From assembly GCF_020873895.1 (NCBI RefSeq), contig NZ_JAHWGT010000003.1, forward strand, positions 124,001 through 188,000: a stretch of 64,000 bases of DNA. The letters run 5' to 3'. Shown here in pieces: positions 56,969-64,000 of the stretch. A program made the position numbers and the translations under genes. This DNA is from Streptomyces sp. DH12 (GTDB taxonomy: Bacteria > Actinomycetota > Actinomycetes > Streptomycetales > Streptomycetaceae). Position 1 is the stretch's first letter. Each line of letters starts with the position of its first letter. The notes under the pieces were generated by a model. The model had not been told where the DNA came from and searched no databases. It worked only from the letters and a program-made list of their open reading frames with translations.

Positions 56969-58132
56969 TCAGGGGACGGTCGGTGCGGGGGGCGTCCAGC
57001 GGCGGGCGGGGGACGGGCGCGAGGTGACGCCGAAGTCCTTCTTGAGGTGCTCGGGGATGGCGTAATGCATGACCCGCCCGCGGGTGAGGGAGCTCAGCTC
57101 GAACAGGGTGGTGAAGTGGCCCAGGCGGTCCAGTGCCCAGCCGGCGAAAGGCGACCGGTCCTCGATGGTCTCCAGTACGCCCAGCAGCGCCGGCACCGCC
57201 TTGGCCACGCCGTCCCACGCGCTGCGCGGCACGTCCAGCCAGTCGGCGCAGGTGTCGCCGATCAGGTACCGGACGAGCGCGCCGACGACCGGGTCGAAGA
57301 ACGTGCCCGGCACCACCTCCTCGTACAGCTCGACGAGTTGCCGGGTGAGGTGCGCGCCCTCCTCGCTGGGGCCCATGTACCGGACCATGTACAGGTCGAG
57401 GAAGCGGCGGGCGTCCTCCAGGTTCTCGGGGGAGTGCGCCTGGTCCACGCCGAGCATGGCGCCGACGACCCGCCAGGCGTAGTAGTACGCCTCCGCCCCC
57501 TCGGCGCTCATGTGGATGTTGAGCCGGTGGAGGCTGTCGAGGACGAGCAGCGAGAAGAGCATCTGCCCGCCGATCATGTCCTCCTGACAGATCGGCGTGC
57601 CCAGCCGCGCCGTGTCCCAGTGCCCGTCGCGCTTCAGGTGGTGGCGGATCGACGCGTGCAGCAGCCGCACCTTCTGCGCGGCGGGCACGAAGCGGCTGCC
57701 CGCCTCGAACGCGTCGGGCTGCATCAGGTGGACGGTGAACTGCCCGGTCTCCGCCATCCGCTTGGACGGGTAGGCCAGCGAGTGCGTGGTGCTGAGCAGC
57801 TTCGCGACGTGCGGGATGACGTAGCAGGCGGGCATGGAGGCGAAGGACAGCGCCGTGGAGATGTGCACGTTGTTGTCGATGAAGAACAGCCGCGCCTTCT
57901 CCATCATGTCCCAGTCCACCCAGTGCGGTGGGGTGCTCGTCGCGTTCAGGTACTCGCGCGCGACGTCCGGCAGCCCCTCGGGGAGGGGCGCGCCGGCCGT
58001 GGAGACGTAGCGCATGAGGGTGTTGAACGTGCCGACCTGCCCGCGTTCGAAGAGGGTCGCGACCGTGGCGTCGGCCAGTTCGTCCCCGGCCTCCCGAAGG
58101 GCGTCGAGGGAGGCGTCGGTGTAGTGCGTCAT
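56969..58132 (-). CDS. MpaB/Lcp-type oxygenase (DUF2236)
   Basis: A 387-residue, mostly helical protein resembling the DUF2236 family that contains latex-clearing protein Lcp and fungal MpaB, which are enzymes that cut isoprenoid chains oxidatively. Conserved-looking segments are GTFNTLMRYVSTAGAPLPEG, TPPHWVDWDMMEKARLFFID (about residues 67-86), SKRMAETGQFTVHLMQPDAF and KVRLLHASIRHHLKRDGHWD (about 150-170), which holds candidate haem-ligand histidines. There is no twin-arginine or Sec signal, so it is intracellular, unlike secreted Lcp. ATG 58132 has AAGGGGA 6 bases upstream. It is the last gene of an operon with polyprenyl synthetase, 14 bases downstream. Confidence 0.82.
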   Translation of the reverse strand: MTHYTDASLDALREAGDELADATVATLFERGQVGTFNTLMRYVSTAGAPLPEGLPDVAREYLNATSTPPHWVDWDMMEKARLFFIDNNVHISTALSFASMPACYVIPHVAKLLSTTHSLAYPSKRMAETGQFTVHLMQPDAFEAGSRFVPAAQKVRLLHASIRHHLKRDGHWDTARLGTPICQEDMIGGQMLFSLLVLDSLHRLNIHMSAEGAEAYYYAWRVVGAMLGVDQAHSPENLEDARRFLDLYMVRYMGPSEEGAHLTRQLVELYEEVVPGTFFDPVVGALVRYLIGDTCADWLDVPRSAWDGVAKAVPALLGVLETIEDRSPFAGWALDRLGHFTTLFELSSLTRGRVMHYAIPEHLKKDFGVTSRPSPARRWTPPAPTVP

Positions 58133-58146
58133 CGGGTCCCCTTGCG

Positions 58147-59202
58147 TCAGTGGTGGCGGTCCGTGGCGCCGTGCGCCAGATCGGTCAGGGCGCGCGCGGC
58201 GTGCGGCGGGAGGTCGGCGTCGTCCAGGGCGTGCCGCGCCTCGGTCACCCGCGCGAGGATCATCCGCTCGACGCGGTCGGGCGCGCCCGTGCGCCTCATC
58301 ACGGCTCGTACCGCGTCGAGGTCGGCGTCGTCGCACGGGCGCCGCCCCAGCAGCCGGCGCAGCTCCCGGCGGCCGGCGTCGTCCGCGGCGTGCCAGGTCT
58401 CGGCGAGCAGGGCGGTGGGGCGGCGGGCCCTGATGTCGTCGCCGTTCTCCTTGCCGGTGCGGTCGCGCTCGCCGAACAGCCCGAGCAGGTCGTCGCGGAG
58501 CTGGAACGCCTCGCCGAGCGGCAGCCCGTACGCGGTGAACGCCTCCCGCAGGCGCGGGCCCGCGCCGCCCAGGGCGCCACCGATGTGCAGCGGGTGCTCG
58601 ACGGTGTACTTGGCCGTCTTGTACCGGATGACCTTCAGCGAGTCGGAGGTGTCGGGGCGGCGGCCGGTGTGCAGGATCTCCAGGCACTCGCCCGCGACGA
58701 GCTCCCGGGCGAGCGTCGCCCACAGGGGGCGGGCGCGAGCGAGGTAGGCGGCGGGCAGCCCGCTCGTGGTGAACAGCCGGCCCGCCAGCGACATCAGCAG
58801 GTCGCCGACGAGCATCGCCAGCCCGCGCGCGGCGGCCGCGGCGTCCTCCCGGTCCGGTGCCAGGCTCGCGCGCAGGGCGACGTGCGCGGTGGGCAGGCCG
58901 TGCCGCAGGGGGCTGTCGTCGATCAGGTCGTCGTGCACGACGGCGGCCGCGTGCACCAGCTCCATGGACGCCGCCGCCCGGACCAGGGCGTCGCTGTCGG
59001 GTTGGCCGGCCGCGCGCCACCCCCAGTAGCAGAACGCCGCGCGGAGCCGCTTGCCGTGGGCGACGGCGGCCTCCAGTTGATCGGCGACCGGCTTCAGCTC
59101 CGCGTCGACGGCGACCAGTTCGTCCGCCTCGTGGGCCGTGAACCGTCCGAGCACCTCGTCGACGCGCGCCTTGAAGGCCACCGGGTCATGGCTGCCGGTC
59201 AT
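58147..59202 (-). CDS. Polyprenyl diphosphate synthase
   Basis: A 351-residue trans-isoprenyl diphosphate synthase. The first Asp-rich motif is VVHDDLIDDSPLRHG (about residue 90), a KTAKYTVEHPLHIGGAL stretch lies at about 195-215, and the second motif is QLRDDLLGLFGE followed by TGKENGDD (about 240-258). The third residue of the second DDxxD is not Asp, as in many actinobacterial GGPP-type synthases. It probably makes C15-C25 prenyl diphosphates. The start at ATG 59202 lies inside the end of the upstream small gene (17-base overlap), and the oxygenase gene follows by 14 bases. Confidence 0.9.
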   Translation of the reverse strand: MTGSHDPVAFKARVDEVLGRFTAHEADELVAVDAELKPVADQLEAAVAHGKRLRAAFCYWGWRAAGQPDSDALVRAAASMELVHAAAVVHDDLIDDSPLRHGLPTAHVALRASLAPDREDAAAAARGLAMLVGDLLMSLAGRLFTTSGLPAAYLARARPLWATLARELVAGECLEILHTGRRPDTSDSLKVIRYKTAKYTVEHPLHIGGALGGAGPRLREAFTAYGLPLGEAFQLRDDLLGLFGERDRTGKENGDDIRARRPTALLAETWHAADDAGRRELRRLLGRRPCDDADLDAVRAVMRRTGAPDRVERMILARVTEARHALDDADLPPHAARALTDLAHGATDRHH

Positions 59203-59470
59203 CGCCGCCCTCGGCGCGGCGCGCGGCGGCGTGCCGGGCGAGCGTCTCCAGGTGGGCCGGCGGCACGGTCGCGTACCGGTCCAGCACCAGCCGGCCGCGG
59301 GCCTTCAACTCCTCCTGCGCGTCACCGGCCAGCCCGTCGCCGTCGGTGCGCCGCAGCGCCCCGCGCACCCCGCCCAGCAGGGACGCCACCCCGCTCGCCG
59401 CCACCTCGGCCAACCCCGCCACCAGCAGCACCGCGTCACCCGCGGGGCTCGTGCGCCCTGTCTCGTCCAC
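59186..59470 (-). CDS. Small polyprenyl-synthetase-associated protein
   Basis: A 94-residue protein, mostly helical, with a hydrophobic N-terminal stretch (AVLLVAGLAEVAASGVASLL, residues about 13-32) and a charged C-terminal half (GRLVLDRYATVPPAHLETLA). GTG 59470 has AGAGGA about 8 bases upstream. It heads the operon and overlaps the synthetase gene by 17 bases. It could be a membrane recruiter or subunit of the synthase; I do not recognise a characterised family. Confidence 0.7.
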   Translation of the reverse strand: MDETGRTSPAGDAVLLVAGLAEVAASGVASLLGGVRGALRRTDGDGLAGDAQEELKARGRLVLDRYATVPPAHLETLARHAAARRAEGGDDRQP

Positions 59471-59631
59471 CGTGAGTCCTCTCGTCCCCGCCGAGAGTGG
59501 CGGATGGTGATCCGGAACGCCCGGGGAACTCACCTTCGGACGAAAACCGCCCGACTTCCGGCAGACGGCGGCCACTGCCTGCTAGGGGCCGCGCCGACCG
59601 GCGGCTGTCCGCCCCTCCGGCCGCACGCGCG

Positions 59632-59669
59632 GGAGCCGCCGGGGACCGGTGAGGGTCCCCGGCGGCTCC
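59632..59669 (-). terminator. Terminator of the small secreted-protein gene
   Basis: A perfect 16-bp stem (59632-59647 with 59654-59669) with a 6-base loop, 22 bases past the stop codon on the minus strand. Confidence 0.8.
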
Positions 59670-59691
59670 GGGTGTTGCCGGGACGGCGGAA

Positions 59692-59904
59692 TTACTCGAC
59701 CGTCATGTACGCGCCCTCGACCGCGCCGCCGCTGGCGATGACGGCGCCGCCCTGGGACTGCAGGTAGTGCCCCTCCATGGCGCTGAACTCCGCCGCGTGG
59801 AACCTGCCGCCGTTGTCGTCGTACTCGCCGGCGGCGGCGGGGGCTGCTCCGATCGCCATCGCGGCAGCGGCCAGGGCGGCGCAGGCAAGGGCCTTCTTGA
59901 TCAT
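59692..59904 (-). CDS. Small secreted protein (hypothetical)
   Basis: A 70-residue precursor with a standard signal peptide MIKKALACAALAAAAMAIGA, cleavage probably after APAAAG or AAA, leaving about 43 residues: an acidic EYDDNGGRFHAAEF and a Gly/Ala-rich tail GGAVIASGGAVEGAYM. There are no cysteines in the mature part. ATG 59904 has GGAGG 6 bases upstream. It ends in TAA, rare in this window, and is followed by a strong terminator, suggesting high expression. It is shorter than chaplins and lacks their repeat. Confidence 0.82.
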   Translation of the reverse strand: MIKKALACAALAAAAMAIGAAPAAAGEYDDNGGRFHAAEFSAMEGHYLQSQGGAVIASGGAVEGAYMTVE

Positions 59905-60163
59905 GTGTTCCTCCGGGTCGCGGGGCACGCCGCCCGGTCGTTCCGGGCGGTGGCTTCTCGCAGGGGAGGGTTCCCGTCCGGCCGGGCGGGGCAGCGCACC
60001 GCGCGGGGAGCCCACCCTTTCGAGCGGCAGCCGCCTGGCCGGTACCACGGCTGCGGGTCCGCCGGGGCCCCGGCGCGCCCGCAGCCGCCCCGTCGGCCCG
60101 CCGGGTGCCGTGGCGGTTGCTCCGTCCGGCCGCCCGGGTGCGCCGGGCGGGTGAGGCGGGCGG

Positions 60164-60874
60164 TCAGGGGGCGGCGGTGATGTACGCCTCGGCGGCCTGC
60201 TTGCCGATGCCGAGGCCGCTGAGCGGCCCCTCACCGTTCTCGAACTCCAACTGCGCCAGCAGCAGGTGCCCCGGGCCGACGTACTGGTGGCCGAGGCGCA
60301 GCGCCTCGCGCAGGGTCAGCTCCAGGACCTTCTTGGCGTCCTGGCCGTACGGGACGAGGGACGGCGGCTCCTCGACCGCCGGGGGCAGCGCCGCCGTCGC
60401 GGCACGCCGCACGTCCTCCACCGACACCCCCTGCGCGGTGATGGCGCGCACGGCCACGGTGTCCGGCTCGCCGACCAGCCCGAGGGCGAGGTGGGCGAGG
60501 CCGATCTCGGCGCTGCCGGCACCCTGGGCGGCGGTGTGCCCGGCCATCACGACCTTGCGGGCCTCGTCGTCGAACCGGCCGAACCCCTGGCCGGGGTCCA
60601 CGTCGGAGGGCTCGCCGGGCCCCTTGGGGACGAACCGCTTCTGGGCGGCCTGCCGCGTGACGCCCATGCTCCTGCCGATGTCGGTCCAGGAGGCTCCCGA
60701 GCGCCGGGCCTGGTCGACGAAGTGCCCGATGAGGTGGTCGGCGATCTCGCCGAGGTGGTCGGCGGCGATGACGGCGCTGGACAGCTGGTCGAGGGTGTCG
60801 GGGTGGGTCTTCTTGATGGCGCTGATGAGGTCGTCGAGGCGGATGGACGAGGTGGCGCCTTCCGAATGCGTCAT
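60164..60874 (-). CDS. Clp N-terminal-domain protein with HTH (regulator)
   Basis: A 236-residue protein. Residues 10-85 carry a helix-turn-helix (WTDIGRSMGVTRQAAQKRFV). Residues about 95-230 contain two Clp_N repeats (FDDEARKVVMAGHTAAQGAG, then YGQDAKKVLELTLREALRLG and GHQYVGPGHLLLAQLE), the adaptor-binding fold of ClpA/ClpC. No ATPase domain is present. It is probably a DNA-binding regulator of protein quality control. TACCGT (-10) and TTGACG (-35, 17-base spacing) place transcription on ATG 60874, and two TGTCAAC-N5-GTTGACA operators overlap both boxes, indicating autoregulation. Confidence 0.87.
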   Translation of the reverse strand: MTHSEGATSSIRLDDLISAIKKTHPDTLDQLSSAVIAADHLGEIADHLIGHFVDQARRSGASWTDIGRSMGVTRQAAQKRFVPKGPGEPSDVDPGQGFGRFDDEARKVVMAGHTAAQGAGSAEIGLAHLALGLVGEPDTVAVRAITAQGVSVEDVRRAATAALPPAVEEPPSLVPYGQDAKKVLELTLREALRLGHQYVGPGHLLLAQLEFENGEGPLSGLGIGKQAAEAYITAAP

Positions 60875-60875
60875 G

Positions 60876-60894
60876 TGTCAACGGTAGGTTGACA
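60876..60894. promoter_or_regulatory. Operator 1, perfect inverted repeat over the -10
   Basis: TGTCAAC-GGTAG-GTTGACA, 7-bp arms with a 5-base spacer. It covers the -10 TACCGT (minus strand 60886-60881) of the Clp-N/HTH gene. Confidence 0.7.
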
Positions 60895-60909
60895 CCCCCT
60901 CCCCGTCAA
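60881..60909 (-). promoter_or_regulatory. Promoter of the Clp-N/HTH gene
   Basis: On the minus strand TTGACG (60909-60904), 17 bases, TACCGT (60886-60881), then 6 bases to ATG 60874. Consensus-like and leaderless. Confidence 0.65.
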
Positions 60910-60921
60910 CCTCGGGTTGAC
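60905..60921. promoter_or_regulatory. Operator 2, inverted repeat over the -35
   Basis: GTCAAC-CTCGG-GTTGAC (6-bp arms, flanked by a further A) with the same spacer length as operator 1 and centres 28 bp apart. It overlaps the -35. Confidence 0.65.
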
Positions 60922-61309
60922 ATCCGTATGGTGCCGACGAGTACCGGTCGCCGCCGCCCCCTCCCCGCCTCCGTCGCGCCGCCGCAGGCCGCGGGCGCGG
61001 CCGAGCGCCCCCGTCCGGTCGGGCGCCGGCGCCGCGCGGGGGGGCGTCACCGTCCCCACGCTCGGCGCGTTCACGGCGGCCGTCGCCGGCGACCACCCGA
61101 AGGCGGTCCGCGCCCCCCGTCCGGGCGGGTCGGCAGCGGCTCCTTCGCTGCCCCGCCGTACACCTACGGCGCCGCACCGGCCTCGTCGGTCGTCGCGTCG
61201 ACCACGCGGGCGGCGCCGGAGGCCGGGGAGGTCCGCTGTCGGGGGCGGGGGCTAGAGTGCCCGTGCGCATGTGCGTTCGACGCGCGTGCGTCCTGGCGAA
61301 GGGGAGGGC
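60922..61309. other. Intergenic region, no supported gene
   Basis: About 390 bases. One plus-strand frame near 61050-61110 reads GVTVPTLGAFTAAVAGDHPK, with better codon usage than its flanks, but it has no start, ribosome binding site or family I recognise. It could be a remnant. Confidence 0.3.
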
Positions 61310-61804
61310 ATGCAGAGCCAACTCAAGGACGTGGCCACCGACTTGGCGGCAGTCCTCTGGCGGCAGCACACGCTGTACCGCGAACGGTCGGGGGCGGTCG
61401 TCATCCGGGGGGAGCACGTCCGGCGCTGGATCAGCCTCTCGCCGAGGGGCACCCGCGACGAGGTCCTCATCCGCGCGGGCCGCATCCTCGACGGCGGCAC
61501 CACCGCCCCGGCCCGCTCCGAGGTGGTGGTGCGCCTCGCGGCCGGTCGCGACGAACTGGCCGCCGTGTGCCGCCGCCTGTTGGCCGAGGCCGCCGCGGAG
61601 CCGACGCCCGCACGGGCGGAGCGCGCGGGCACCCGCGCCGGTGCCCGCCGCCGCGGCGGCGCGGCGGCGCCCCCCGCCGACCGGGGCCGTGCCGCGAAGG
61701 GCGGCCGCTCCCGGCACACGGGCCTGCGGTCCTGGGTGATCCTCCTGGGTGTGATGGGGCTCGTCGGCGTGTACGCGTACCACGTCTCCGCCGCCTACCG
61801 CTGA
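61310..61804 (+). CDS. Tail-anchored membrane protein (hypothetical)
   Basis: A 164-residue protein. The N-terminal about 95 residues are a soluble domain (VATDLAAVLWRQHTLYRERS and RRWISLSPRGTRDEVLIRAG), followed by a basic Arg/Ala/Gly linker and one C-terminal membrane helix (about 140-158, WVILLGVMGLVGVYAYHV), so it would be tail-anchored with the domain in the cytoplasm. ATG 61310 has GGGGAGGG close upstream. Family not recognised. Confidence 0.68.
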   Translation: MQSQLKDVATDLAAVLWRQHTLYRERSGAVVIRGEHVRRWISLSPRGTRDEVLIRAGRILDGGTTAPARSEVVVRLAAGRDELAAVCRRLLAEAAAEPTPARAERAGTRAGARRRGGAAAPPADRGRAAKGGRSRHTGLRSWVILLGVMGLVGVYAYHVSAAYR

Positions 61805-61886
61805 CCTCCGACGGCCCGCCGTCCGCCCCGGCGCCCGCCCACCAGCGCCCACCGGGCCCGCCCGCCCCCGCCCGCCTGTCGCCCGG

Positions 61887-62975
61887 TCACGGGCCCGGTG
61901 GCGCGGCGGTGCTGGAGCGGACCACCAGCTCCGTGGGCAGCTCCAGCGGGCCGTCCGGCCGTTCGCCCGCCGCCAGCCGTACGAGCAGCCCCACCGCCGC
62001 GGCCGCCATCCCGGCCTCGGGTCGACGTACGGTCGTCAGCCCCGGGACGGCCCACCGCGCGCCGGGCGCGTCGCCGTAACCCAGGACGGACACGTCCGCG
62101 GGCACGCGCAGGCCCCGTTCCGCGAGCGCCGCGTAGACGCCGGGGGCCATCGCGTCCGAGCAGACGAAGACGGCCGTCGGAGGCTCCGGCAGGTCCAGCA
62201 GTTCCCCCATGCGCAGCCGTGCGCCGAGCTCCTGCGGCGTGCCGGGGGAGAGGGCGCGGTGGTACTCGGGGCGGTGCGGGAGCCCGGCGGAGGCGAGGGC
62301 CGCGCGCCAGCCGGCGAGCCGCCCGCCGCCGGCGCGTTCCGCGGCGCGGTCACCGCCGACGCCCGCGTCCGCCTCCCCTTCCCCGGCGGCCGTCCCGGAC
62401 GCGTCCCCGGGACCGGCGACCGCCGCGATCCGCACGTGGCCGAGCGCCAGCAGGTGGCGGGCCACCGCCGCTCCGCCCCGCCGGTCCGCCGCTCCGACCG
62501 ACGCGGTGTCCGGCGGCGGCTGCCGTACCGGATCGAGCAGCACGTACGGCAGCCGGTGGCGGACCAGGCGCGCGGCCGAGCCCGCCGCCACCGCGTCCCG
62601 GTGGAACAACACGCCCGTCGTGCCCCGGGAGGCGATCCGGTCGAGCCGGTCGGGGCCCAGGTGCCGGCCGGCCGAGACGACGAGTTCGAGGCCGGCGGCG
62701 CGGGCCGCGCGCTCGGCGCCGCGCAGCACCGCCGCCGTCCCCGGGCCCTCCAGGGAGGCCAGGGCGAGGTCCACCATGCCGTACCGCCGGGGCGCGGCGA
62801 CCCGCCGACGCGGTACGTACCCCAGCCGGTCGAGTACCTCCGCGACCCGGCGCCGGGTCTCGGGTGCCACGTCCTCGCGGCCGTTGACGACCTTCGACGC
62901 GGTGGGCACCGACACGCCCGCCTCGCGGGCCACGACCGCCAGCGTCGGTCCGGCGGGGCTCGCTGTGGGCGTCAT
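61887..62975 (-). CDS. LacI-family transcriptional regulator
   Basis: A 362-residue regulator. The N-terminal HTH is TLAVVAREAGVSVPTASKVV (residues about 10-30) with a hinge helix about 50-60, and the rest is a sugar-binding-protein-like effector domain, ending with SVLGYGDAPGARWAVPGLTT. Residues about 190-225 are an Ala/Gly/Glu insertion not normal for the family. ATG 62975 has GGGAGG 5 bases upstream. A near-perfect 16-bp palindrome (TAGCAAGCGCTTCCTA) upstream is the probable autoregulatory operator. No sugar genes adjoin it. Confidence 0.9.
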   Translation of the reverse strand: MTPTASPAGPTLAVVAREAGVSVPTASKVVNGREDVAPETRRRVAEVLDRLGYVPRRRVAAPRRYGMVDLALASLEGPGTAAVLRGAERAARAAGLELVVSAGRHLGPDRLDRIASRGTTGVLFHRDAVAAGSAARLVRHRLPYVLLDPVRQPPPDTASVGAADRRGGAAVARHLLALGHVRIAAVAGPGDASGTAAGEGEADAGVGGDRAAERAGGGRLAGWRAALASAGLPHRPEYHRALSPGTPQELGARLRMGELLDLPEPPTAVFVCSDAMAPGVYAALAERGLRVPADVSVLGYGDAPGARWAVPGLTTVRRPEAGMAAAAVGLLVRLAAGERPDGPLELPTELVVRSSTAAPPGP

Positions 62976-62994
62976 GGCACCTCCCGGATCGGCG

Positions 62995-63010
62995 TAGCAA
63001 GCGCTTCCTA
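62995..63010. promoter_or_regulatory. LacI-type operator
   Basis: TAGCAAGCGCTTCCTA, palindromic except one pair, with the central CG of LacI operators. It lies just downstream of a TAGGGT (minus strand 63016-63011) that could be the -10 of the lacI-type gene. Confidence 0.6.
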
Positions 63011-63249
63011 CCCTAGGCGGCGCCGCCCCCCGACCGGCCCGAACCGGCCAACCGGCAGACCTCGGCCGACGGCGGCCCGCAGGCGCCGGACGGCGGTCGG
63101 AGGGGCCGTGGCGGGTCGCCCCCGCAGGGGTCGGCGGCGTCACCGGGGTGCCTTCCGTGGTACCGGGGGCCGCCGACCCCGAGGAGGTGACCCGCCACGG
63201 CCCCGACCCCACCCACCGGTGTGGCGCCCCGACCCCGAACGCCGTGAGG

Positions 63250-64000
63250 CTACGGCCGGAGCCGGGCCGCCACGTCCGTGATCGCCGCCGGCCCCACCCG
63301 GCAGCAGCCGCCGACCAGCCGCGCCCCGGCGCGCCGCCACGCCTCCGCCAGGTCGGCCGAGAACGTCGGCCGACCGCGCCAGGCGCGTGCCCGCGCGTCC
63401 CACACCTCACCGCTGTTCGGGTAGGCCACCACCGGCTTGCCCGTCACCCGCGCCGCGAGCGCGACCGCCCGCTCCGTCTCCTCCGGGGCGCAGCAGTTGA
63501 CGCCGACCGCCACCACCTCCTCCGCGTCCGCCGCGAGCCCGAACGCCTCCTCCAGCGGCCGGCCCGCCCGGGTGAGCCCGCCGGCGACCGTGTACGACAG
63601 CCAGGCCGGCACGCCCAGGCCCCGTACCGCCCGCAGCAGGGCGCGCGCCTCGTCGGCGTCGGGCACGGTCTCCAGGGCGAGGACGTCGGGCCGGGCCGCG
63701 GCGACCACCTCCAGGCGCGGACGGTGGAACGCCTCCAGCTCGGCCGTGCCCAGCCCGTAGCGGCCGCGGTACTCCGAGCCGTCGGCCGGCATCGCTCCGT
63801 ACGGGCCGACGGACGCGGCCACCCACAGCGGACGGGTGGCGCCGGCGGCGCGGGCCCGGCGGGCGGCCTCGCGGACCAGGTCCACGCTCCGGGTGAGGAG
63901 CCGCGCCGTCCCGGCCCGGTCGACGCCGCGCCGGGCGAACCCCTCGAAGGTGGCCTGGTACCCGGCGGTGGTCACCACGTCGGCGCCCGCCCGGTAGTAG
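63250..64000 (-). CDS. mmuM: Homocysteine S-methyltransferase, 5' end outside the window
   Basis: The C-terminal 250 residues of a Zn-dependent homocysteine S-methyltransferase (S-methylmethionine-dependent, MmuM type). Zn ligands are visible as Cys in GVNCCAPEE (about residue 175 from the visible start) and the Cys pair in GGCCRVGP near the end. ASVGPYGAMPADGSEYRGRY and YPNSGEVWD are also typical. The frame is open to the window edge (it reads YYRAGADVVTTAG at the boundary), so the start is missing. The enzyme makes methionine from homocysteine. Confidence 0.9.
   Translation of the reverse strand, partial: YYRAGADVVTTAGYQATFEGFARRGVDRAGTARLLTRSVDLVREAARRARAAGATRPLWVAASVGPYGAMPADGSEYRGRYGLGTAELEAFHRPRLEVVAAARPDVLALETVPDADEARALLRAVRGLGVPAWLSYTVAGGLTRAGRPLEEAFGLAADAEEVVAVGVNCCAPEETERAVALAARVTGKPVVAYPNSGEVWDARARAWRGRPTFSADLAEAWRRAGARLVGGCCRVGPAAITDVAARLRP

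Noticed and set aside
60917-61255. Open frame in the gap before the tail-anchored gene
   Set aside because: It is Arg/Pro-rich, lacks a ribosome binding site and only a 20-residue patch looks protein-like; kept as a gap note only.
207-64000. TTA codons that would mark bldA-dependent genes
   Set aside because: The TTA/TAA triplets I noticed fall out of frame, between genes or in the stop codon at 59692-59694; none was found in frame inside a called gene. This was read by eye, not computed.

Overview
The window is a stretch of chromosome from a high-GC actinobacterium, almost certainly Streptomyces or a close relative. The evidence is the extreme GC content with G/C-rich third codon positions, many GTG starts, purine-rich ribosome binding sites (GGAGG), TANNNT -10 boxes placed directly before start codons, SigB-family promoter motifs, and families typical of streptomycetes (ANTAR, DUF2795, DUF6204, TIGR03086-like). 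I noticed no TTA codon inside any gene called here, so no bldA dependence is suggested. About 67 protein genes and one tRNA are supported. No integrase, transposase gene, CRISPR array, rRNA or prophage was seen. It reads as core or near-core chromosome.

Layout. 0.2-1.4 kb: a hemerythrin-domain protein and an unknown protein. 1.5-9.8 kb: an aromatic-type aminotransferase and an EamA exporter run divergently from an Lrp regulator, which is followed by a four-peptidase operon (M55 D-aminopeptidase, M20, S9, S66 LD-carboxypeptidase) that looks built to digest D-amino-acid or cell-wall peptides. 9.9-13.5 kb: adenosine deaminase, a GntR regulator and an MFS transporter that share one operator sequence. 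13.6-16.1 kb: an acetyltransferase, DUF6204, a glyoxalase-fold protein and a methyltransferase, with a 180-bp MITE-like element next to the glyoxalase gene. 16.2-30 kb: a stress-type island with NDH-2, transketolase, an Rv2629-like protein, a PfpI/CBS/DUF2795 operon, a SigB/SigF-family sigma factor, PAS/GAF and ANTAR regulators, an aminotransferase-fold protein lacking its PLP lysine, and a metallo-hydrolase. Several of these genes carry SigB-type promoter motifs, including two bidirectional ones built on a palindromic GGGTACCC. 30-36 kb: DedA and metallo-hydrolase, a membrane-phosphatase fusion, an APC permease and small proteins. 36.3-39.6 kb: tdh-kbl-lysR for threonine breakdown. 40-47 kb: an HTH regulator, pterin dehydratase, a methyltransferase, a von Willebrand A protein with its partner, and an acyl-CoA ligase. 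47-50 kb: a thin ferredoxin-like protein, FdhD, a KAS III enzyme and tRNA-Leu(GAG). 50-56.8 kb: unknown beta-rich proteins, a methyltransferase, a crystallin-fold protein, a hydrolase pseudogene, a flavin-type oxidase and an aldo/keto reductase. 57-59.5 kb: a compact operon of a small protein, a polyprenyl synthetase and an MpaB-type oxygenase. 59.7-64 kb: a small secreted protein, a Clp-N/HTH regulator with a double operator, a LacI regulator and a truncated homocysteine methyltransferase.

How it fits together. Much of the window is single genes with their own promoters. About a dozen appear to be leaderless, with a -10-like hexamer 6-7 nt before the start codon. The clearest multi-gene units are the peptidase operon, the NDH-2/transketolase operon, the sigma-factor stress island, the ANTAR/pseudo-aminotransferase/hydrolase operon, tdh-kbl and the prenyl/oxygenase operon. 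All functions are inferred from sequence motifs read by eye; no database search was run.
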